From assembly GCA_963922205.1 (NCBI GenBank), contig CAWUHX010000175.1:372001-436000 (forward strand): a stretch of 64,000 bases of DNA, given 5' to 3'. The DNA is from Romanomermis culicivorax (taxonomy: Eukaryota > Nematoda > Enoplea > Mermithida > Mermithidae). Of the stretch, positions 58,032-64,000 are shown in pieces. Position 1 is the first letter of the stretch. The number at the start of each line of letters is the position of its first letter. The notes under the pieces are model-generated. The model ran no database searches and had not been told where the DNA came from. It was given only the letters and a program-made list of their open reading frames with translations. A program made the position numbers and the translations under genes.

Positions 58032-59014
58032 TACATCAAGATTTTATGGCATAGAGCAGAGCAAGTTTGCCCATCACATTAACAGAGATAGAGGTGAGTA
58101 ATTAGTGAATACTCTTTCATATGAAGGTGCCTGATACAATTTTGTTTCATGTAAAATCAAACATGCATTCATTTAGAGACATAAGTTTGGCGATGATAAT
58201 TCTCTCAAAGTAGCATTTGCATTGCTGAATCAAAAACTTTTTAGAGGCATTTTTGTATGCTTTATCCCGTTGCCCTGTTCGCAGGTTTTCAATCACAGGC
58301 ATGAGTTGAAAAAAAACAAAATGACTATAATATGTCAGTCACGCTATTTTTCAGCTAGAGTTAGAGGCATATATTCGGATCAGGCCGGACTTACAATGCT
58401 ATATTGCTATTGGTTTAGCATTTGTCCACATTTGAGTGAAGTCAACAGTACAGTTTTCATCCAAAAAATTTTTTCTGTGGTTGATACAATGTTATTGGAG
58501 GACAAAATGCATGAAGCTGCAGAATATACTTTTCCGCAAAAATGAAAAAATTTTTAATGAGAAAAAATAAAAATACAATATTACAGAAGTGGAGTTTTCA
58601 AACTGTAACTCAAGTTCTCAAAAATTGAGATGTTAGTGACTGAGCATTTCTATTTCATTTTTGATCTTTGGATTAATATTATTAATAAACATCTACAAGG
58701 AAAACGGCCGAAAAACTGTTATTTGTGAAATATAACTTAGTTGCTGTATATTTTAAATCTGTCATTTTCACTAAGCAATAAAGTATTGATTTGTTACTTT
58801 TCATATTTCAATAGTTAATTGATGTGTCATCACATTCCTTAGCATGAGTATTGTTTTCAGCTGAATGACTATATGCTAAACATCAGACTCGAATCACAAT
58901 TGTATCAACTTCTTTGGGTCCGGGTCCAAAATATAGAATATCGGACCCGGGTCCGGGTCCAACAAAATGGTCGGGTAATTTCGGGTCTTGTTGCGGGTCC
59001 GGGTACCCGATACA

Positions 59015-59758
59015 TAGGGCTGTTTCGAGTACTCGAACTCGATTAAAACTCGATAATTATGGCAACTCGAACTCGAAAAATTCGAAATTTAAAACTCGAA
59101 CTCGATTTTTTTCAACCATTATTTCGAGTTCTTTTCGAGTTTAAACTAAAAAATATAATGGAATTAAGAAATTCTGCTTAGTGTTTAAGATAAAGATATG
59201 TCATAAGTAACATAATTTCCCAAACATTTTATTCATCTAACAAACCACATTTTCCATTATCAATGAATCAATACTTGAATTTTGTTTCAATCAAATTCAA
59301 CTTGCAAAACAATAGACGTTCTGCTTGATCGCCTGATAAACAACTTCTTCAAAGCCATCTCAAATAATACTTTTTCTAGGCATTTTATTAATGATGTCAA
59401 GTGAAATATTGCTCAAATAGATAAAACGTATAAATGGTGTGGGAATACAAAATAATTCATTTGATTAAAAAATACGATGTGCTTCAACCTGCAAGTATGA
59501 CACAAATAGTGACTGCATAAAATTCTATACCTAGTAACTATGACATATGCTAAACAGTTCTATGTAGTTCAGTTGTACCAGACCAGGTGCATAATAATAT
59601 TGACTGGCATTTATGTAACAAAATGAATGCTTATATACAATAGTGAATTACTCGAACTCGACTCGGAACAATTTTTAAACTCGAACTCGGAAAAGCAGAA
59701 GGACCAAACTTGAACTCGAACTCGAAATTACTAAAATTCTCTGATCAAAACAGCCCTA
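59015..59758. mobile_element. hAT-like element rich in TCGAACTCGA words
   Basis: 744 bp with TAGGGCTGTTT and AAACAGCCCTA ends, flanked by perfect CCGATACA at 59007-59014 and 59759-59766. CTCGAACTCGA-type words repeat many times near each end (59030-59140 and 59640-59740), as expected of sub-terminal transposase binding sites. No protein. Confidence 0.88.
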
Positions 59759-59766
59759 CCGATACA

Positions 59767-61073
59767 CACCGTTTTTTTAGCGGCACACCCATTAGCAGTG
59801 CCGCTAATGGCAGTTTGACTCCATTAGCGCAAGAAAATTTTATTAGCGCGCAGTAACTTATTTCTTTTTACAATAGTGATCAAGTTATTAGTGATTGCAT
59901 TAAGCATTATTGAGAAATGTGATGTGTTATTGTAAACATATACAAGATTGTACGTAAACAAGATTGATGTATTTTGACAGCGTTCTTCAAAACGTACCTT
60001 CTTATATTCACAGGGTCGTAACCGGCGCCCAGCGCCGGGAAAATTTTCAGGTTTTTACATTCTAAAAGGCTGGAAAATGAATCTTCATAACAGTGAAAAT
60101 AAATCGGAATGAAACTAATGCATCGTAATACCTTTCTTATCCCGGCGCCCAGTGCCGAGAAAATTTTCGGATTTTTGTGTTGCAAAATGCTGGAAAATGT
60201 ATGTTCCCAACAATTATTCCTGGATAGAAGCTCTAAATTTACAGTCTTGTAATGATGTTTTTATCGTCTTTCAATCGCAGATTTTTATCGTCTTTTCAAT
60301 CGCAGATTGGAATTTCAATCGCAGATTGGGATCAAAACCTCGGAAAACTCCAAACGAAGCGAGAGAATAAAATTCTGGGAAGTGATGAAAAATCTCAATT
60401 ATCAGCAAATTATTGACTCTTGACTAAATTAGTAAAAAAGAGATGAAGTAATTCAATTGATTGGAACTGATGAAGATTAATTAGTAAGTGGAAGTAGATA
60501 TGCTAACGGCCGCGTTTGATAGAAAGCAATGACTGTTCGACCGGCGGAAAATTTTTTTAACCTTCTGAAAGGTTTTGACCTTCTGAAATTCACCAAAATG
60601 AATCTTTTCGGTTTTGAAGTGAAAAAAAATATTTTCTTATGAAAAAAATGCCCAAAGCTTTTTCCTTATTTCGAATTTTTATTCCTTAAAGGATCGCATT
60701 GAGTAGAAAAACGGGGCTTCAAACGACACGAGAGAAAAAATTGTAAAGATTGATGGAAAATCTCATTAATCGGCAAAATGTTTTCTTGTAACTAATCGAA
60801 AAGAGATGAGGGTCAATTCAGTTGATTGAAACTGCTGAATGTTAAGTAGTAAGTGGAAGTAGATATGTTACTGGCCATGTCGCATAAAAAACAATGACCG
60901 TTATACTCACTGACCGGCGCGAAGCGCCGGAAAATTTTGAGATTTTCCTCTGTGAGACACACGAAATCAACGACAAAGTCTCAACGGCCTTGTATATTCA
61001 TCATTGTAAATTCTGAAAATTTTTCATTAACGCGGCCCATGTTTTATTAGCGTCGCGCTAAAAAAAAACAGTG
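59767..61073. mobile_element. hAT-like element with CACCGTTTTTTTAGCG ends
   Basis: 1,307 bp, flanked by perfect CCGATACA at 59759-59766 and 61074-61081. Left end CACCGTTTTTTTAGCGGCAC; right end inverted CACTGTTTTTTTTTAGCGCG. The interior contains several CCGGCGC palindrome sites (60020, 60142 and 60914) and modules like 20935-21180. Confidence 0.88.
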
Positions 61074-61095
61074 CCGATACATCTCTATGACCAGT

Positions 61096-61517
61096 AACCA
61101 GATGAAAATTCGTTGATTTATCACTCTCGATCTTTTCTGATGAGTCAACTAAGATTCATAGTCAGTAACTAGCTAATGAACGAGCACATCATCAAATTCA
61201 AATCATATGTTACGGCTTCAAGGAGGTTATTTTTCCAGCCCATCCTCATGAGCGCCAATACAAAACATGCCCAATGATGTTGAATAGAGCCTTTAAATTT
61301 TTTCAGCCTAATGAAGCCTGATTCGACAAAGTTTGTGTGAAATGGTGTACCTTTATTTTTCACTCTCCGTTCCATTTACTTTCTGTAAATAAACGATTAA
61401 AGTCTGTGTTAATTTATTGTTCAGCGTTATGCAAATAACCTCTCGTTCTCATACTTATACATATTTCTGGCGCTCATTTTACTGAAATGGATTAAATTCA
61501 TTTTCAAGTTTTAAAAT
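61096..61517. other. region upstream of DBR1
   Basis: 422 bp between the end of the large element and the DBR1 start codon. It should hold the DBR1 promoter. A minus-strand frame of 68 residues (61169-61375) starts 142 bp from DBR1 in the divergent direction, but resembles nothing I know. Confidence 0.4.
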
Positions 61518-61986
61518 ATGAAAATAGCTATTGCCGGATGTGCTCACGGCGAACTCGAGAAGATTTATCAATCGGTGCAAGCCTTAGAAGCCCAGAATCA
61601 AATGAAAATCGATTTATTATTATGTTGCGGCGATTTTCAATCCGTCCGAAATCCATCTGACTTGACTTGCATGCACGTTAAAGAAAAATATCGCGATTTG
61701 GGTTCGTTTTATAAATACTACTCCGGTGAAGCGGACGCTCCTTATTTGACGATTTTTATCGGTGGTAATCACGAAGCGTCGAATTATTTGAGCGAATTGC
61801 CTTACGGTGGATGGGTGGCGCCTAAAATTTGGTACATGGGATTAGCCGGCGTTGTAAAATATGGAAATTTACGTATCGCTGGCGTTTCGGGAATTTTCAA
61901 GTATCATGATTATCTGAAGGGACATTTCGAGAGACCGCCCTACGATCGATCGAGCGTCGTTTCGGTTTATCATTACAGAAATATAG
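61518..61986 (+). CDS. DBR1: DBR1 first coding exon (RNA lariat debranching enzyme)
   Basis: Encodes residues 1-156 of DBR1 and ends ATAG/GTCTGT with one base of the next codon. It matches the family from its first residues: [59 protein letters not shown] and [21 protein letters not shown]1 is a nuclear metallophosphoesterase that cuts the 2'-5' bond of intron lariats. Metal-site residues visible here are C8, H10, D39, N84 and H85; the later histidines lie in exons beyond this one. No second exon was recognised up to 64000. Codon use is richer in CG than the flanks, marking a conserved host gene. Confidence 0.95.
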
Positions 61987-62531
61987 GTCTGTAGTAGTAG
62001 CAACTTGAATTGGCACGCTCTTTCTTTGGTTGATTTGGTTTACTGAAAATATAATTTTAAAGTTATATTTGAATCTATATATACTCGGTACCGTATTATT
62101 ATGATTTGACCAAAATGATGAGTAGATAGCTATCAAAATATTTTTCGAATCTAATTTTAGTTTTTTATTGGTATAAAATCTACGTAGTGGTTTGTCCATG
62201 TACTCTTACATCGATGATTATTGAAAGTTTTAACCGTATTACTGAAGTTTCAACAGTATTTTTTCTTGAAAACATTGTTATTCGAATTCTTCCAAGAATA
62301 CGAACATTTAAGAAAGGTTCGCAGTTCTCTTGAAAATCATAAACCAAATAGCTTTTAGGCCTAAATCTTAGGAGTATAATTTAAATTTTGGGAGTCGAAA
62401 ATTTGTAGTTAATAATTGAAAAATAGGCTTGTAGCACACTCTGGAATGTTGGATATTCAATCAATTGATACGTGTCCAATAAAATTAGTATTCAAAATTT
62501 TATTTTCAACCAGCGTTTTACGGGTACAGGC

Positions 62532-62989
62532 AGTGTTTTTTTTTGTACTTTACAAACGAAACAGTCCAGAGTACAAACGAAAATTTGGGCTTCGTTTGTA
62601 CCGGTACAAACGAAAATTTTTGTACAAAAAATTTTTTTGTTACTCAACAGCTGTCAGTATTCGGTATCAATGGACTTTGTAGGACTTGCTTGTTATGCGT
62701 CCACATCGAAAACGAAAAACTAGCAGCTGTGGCATAATAATAAAAGCTTTTTGTGGAGTATTTCACTAGTGCATGTTCTGTGCCTCATGATCAAGTGTTT
62801 TATGTGTCTGAATTCGTAGCCTTCTTATGTGTCTCGTGGAAATAGCCAACGTATTCATATTTCACAGCATGTTTGTTGCATTTTATAACAATGAATCCTT
62901 TTTTCAGCAATTTTTCACAAATTTTGGAGTACAAACGGTTTTTGAGAGGTCGTTTGTACCAGTACAAATGGACAAAGTACAAAAAAATA
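62532..62989. mobile_element. short element with GTACAAACGAAA inverted words, in DBR1 intron 1
   Basis: 458 bp flanked by ACGGGTACAGGC at 62520-62531 and 62990-63001. The ends are inverted around TTTTTGTACTTT/AAAGTACAAAAA, with CGTTTGTACCxGTACAAA palindromes inside (62590-62620 and 62950-62970). The 12-base identity in the flanks is longer than a hAT duplication, so type is open. Confidence 0.6.
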
Positions 62990-63179
62990 ACGGGTACAGG
63001 CCTCTTTCTACATGTATAAAAAAATCGGCCAAGAAATCTGTGTGCAAAAAAACACGATATTTCGTTAATTTTTGCACAAACCTCTGGTACAAAAGTATTG
63101 AGTATAGATAAATGTTGCTTCTATTCTTATGCCAACGGCCCAACCTAAAGAGCCTACGTACATGTTAATCATAGGGGTC

Positions 63180-63285
63180 CCTTTTATGAGCAGGCGTTTT
63201 GGGCGTTTTAGGCGTTTTAGAGGTTCATTATGTATGAAAGGGCGTTTTGGGCATTTTAAGGCGTTTTATGCAGAAAAAAAAAATT
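63180..63285. repeat. GGCGTTTTAG-type tandem words
   Basis: Several imperfect copies of GGCGTTTTGG or GGCGTTTTAG within about 100 bp, followed by an A/T run. Simple-sequence character; a TTTGGAGCTGGACATGTATGG end nearby (63472-63490) suggests a transposon fragment. Confidence 0.5.
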
Positions 63286-63736
63286 TTTTTAGGTATAGTT
63301 TGCAGGTTTCAAGCACACATGTGCGAGGAGGGTACAGGAAGCGTACATATACCCCCCAGAGGTTTAGATTTTGAAGTTTTTTATGCATGAAATACTCGAA
63401 AAAAAATGTTTGACATATATTTTGTGGGATCTTGGGCCCAAAAAATCAGGGTCAGCCACCTCTCCAAAAATTTGGAGCTGGACATGTATGGTTTTGCCTT
63501 TTTTATTTTCAAGTATTCACATATTTCCTGAAGTCAACACTTTATTGCCTGAATATTGTAAAGCTGCTCCATATGAATGTACACATTGTAACTCTGCTTA
63601 TTTTCACGCTGTAATCTATTTGAGAAACACATAGTAAATACTCGTAATAATTTTACAATAATGATTAATGACACACAAACTTAATGTAAAGTAAGATAAA
63701 AGGATGAAGTACGAATAAGTTACTATAATTTATAAA
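63286..63736. other. no gene seen
   Basis: Presumably within DBR1 intron 1. Short frames here resemble nothing known to me. Confidence 0.4.
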
Positions 63737-64000
63737 TCAAAATTCATTCACTCCAGCCAGCTTTTCAATGAAAATATCAAAAATGGACCCTTTAACATCT
63801 TTAAAGTTTTGTCTGAAGGAGAATTCATCCATGCATGAACTGTTATGGTGCGACCTTGTGACAAAACAGTAGGGTCTGTTGAGTGTTTGGTTCATCAGTT
63901 GAGTACCAAAAATGAGCTCGCCAGAACGAACTATGATGGAAGATCTACGAGTATATATGTTTAGAATTACTTGTATATGGAGTTTTGTCGAAGGCGCCAC
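63737..64000 (-). other. open minus-strand frame at the window edge, unknown
   Basis: 87 codons without a stop, ending TTTGAGTTC-like at 63737 and running off the window. It contains two Cys, several Arg/Ser-rich turns and no motif I recognise. It may be part of a repeat or an antisense frame in the DBR1 intron. Not called as a gene. Confidence 0.25.

Larger units (their letters stand above)
53430..61087. mobile_element. hAT-like element, about 7.7 kb with its insertions
   Basis: Left terminus TAGAGATGTATCGGGTA at 53430. The right terminus is its inverse, but is split: TACCCGATACA ends at 59014 and TCTCTA follows at 61082-61087, separated by two younger elements. Flanks TCACCAGT (53422-53429) and TGACCAGT (61088-61095) agree at 7 of 8. 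Near each end the interior carries similar GGGTCCAAAAT and GGTCGG words. At least five insertions lie inside. No transposase recognised. Confidence 0.6.

Noticed and set aside
58222..58545. 107-codon + frame
   Set aside because: No recognisable domain or homologous copy; could be untranslated or transposon sequence.
1..64000. CRISPR array, bacterial operon, riboswitch, rRNA or prophage
   Set aside because: No regular repeat-spacer array, no ribosome-binding-site gene chains and no rRNA sequence; the window is animal nuclear DNA.

Overview
This is AT-rich nuclear DNA from an invertebrate animal. Spliced genes with GT/AG introns, long introns packed with transposable elements, and animal-type transposons (mariner, hAT-like, non-LTR and Ty3-like elements) point to Metazoa. 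I see no bacterial or viral operon and cannot name the species. Two host genes are recognisable, both on the + strand. One is BAP18 (C17orf49 homologue, a chromatin-complex subunit), with exons at 32895-32915, 32968-33053, 37211-37315 and 52935-53164. The other is the first coding exon of DBR1, the RNA lariat debranching enzyme, at 61518-61986.

Layout. 1-5.8 kb: repeats only. 5771-15859: one damaged Ty3-like LTR element with LTRs, primer site, polypurine tract and target duplication. Its order is gag, then an envelope-like glycoprotein region, then protease-RT-RNaseH-integrase; the glycoprotein region is split by a 948-bp hAT-type element. 16.2-27.8 kb: a thicket of nested DNA transposons and three non-LTR fragments. 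30567-31878: a mariner with an uninterrupted transposase, the only intact large reading frame in the window. 32.9-53.2 kb: BAP18 with a 15.6-kb intron full of insertions. 53430-61087: probably one 7.7-kb hAT-type insertion that received at least five later insertions. 61.5-64 kb: start of DBR1.

The clearest signal is insertion archaeology. More than fifteen elements can be bounded to the base by terminal inverted repeats plus 8-bp target duplications, which gives relative ages. There are two three-level nests (17417-20892 and 47011-49339) and one site where two different elements share three copies of the same 8-bp target (CCGATACA). A short family with CATAC(A/C)TG termini has seven bounded copies and fits no superfamily I can name with confidence. 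None of the hAT-type copies carries a usable transposase, so they must have been moved from elsewhere. Coordinates of inserted elements were read by eye from termini and duplications; family names are inference unless stated.
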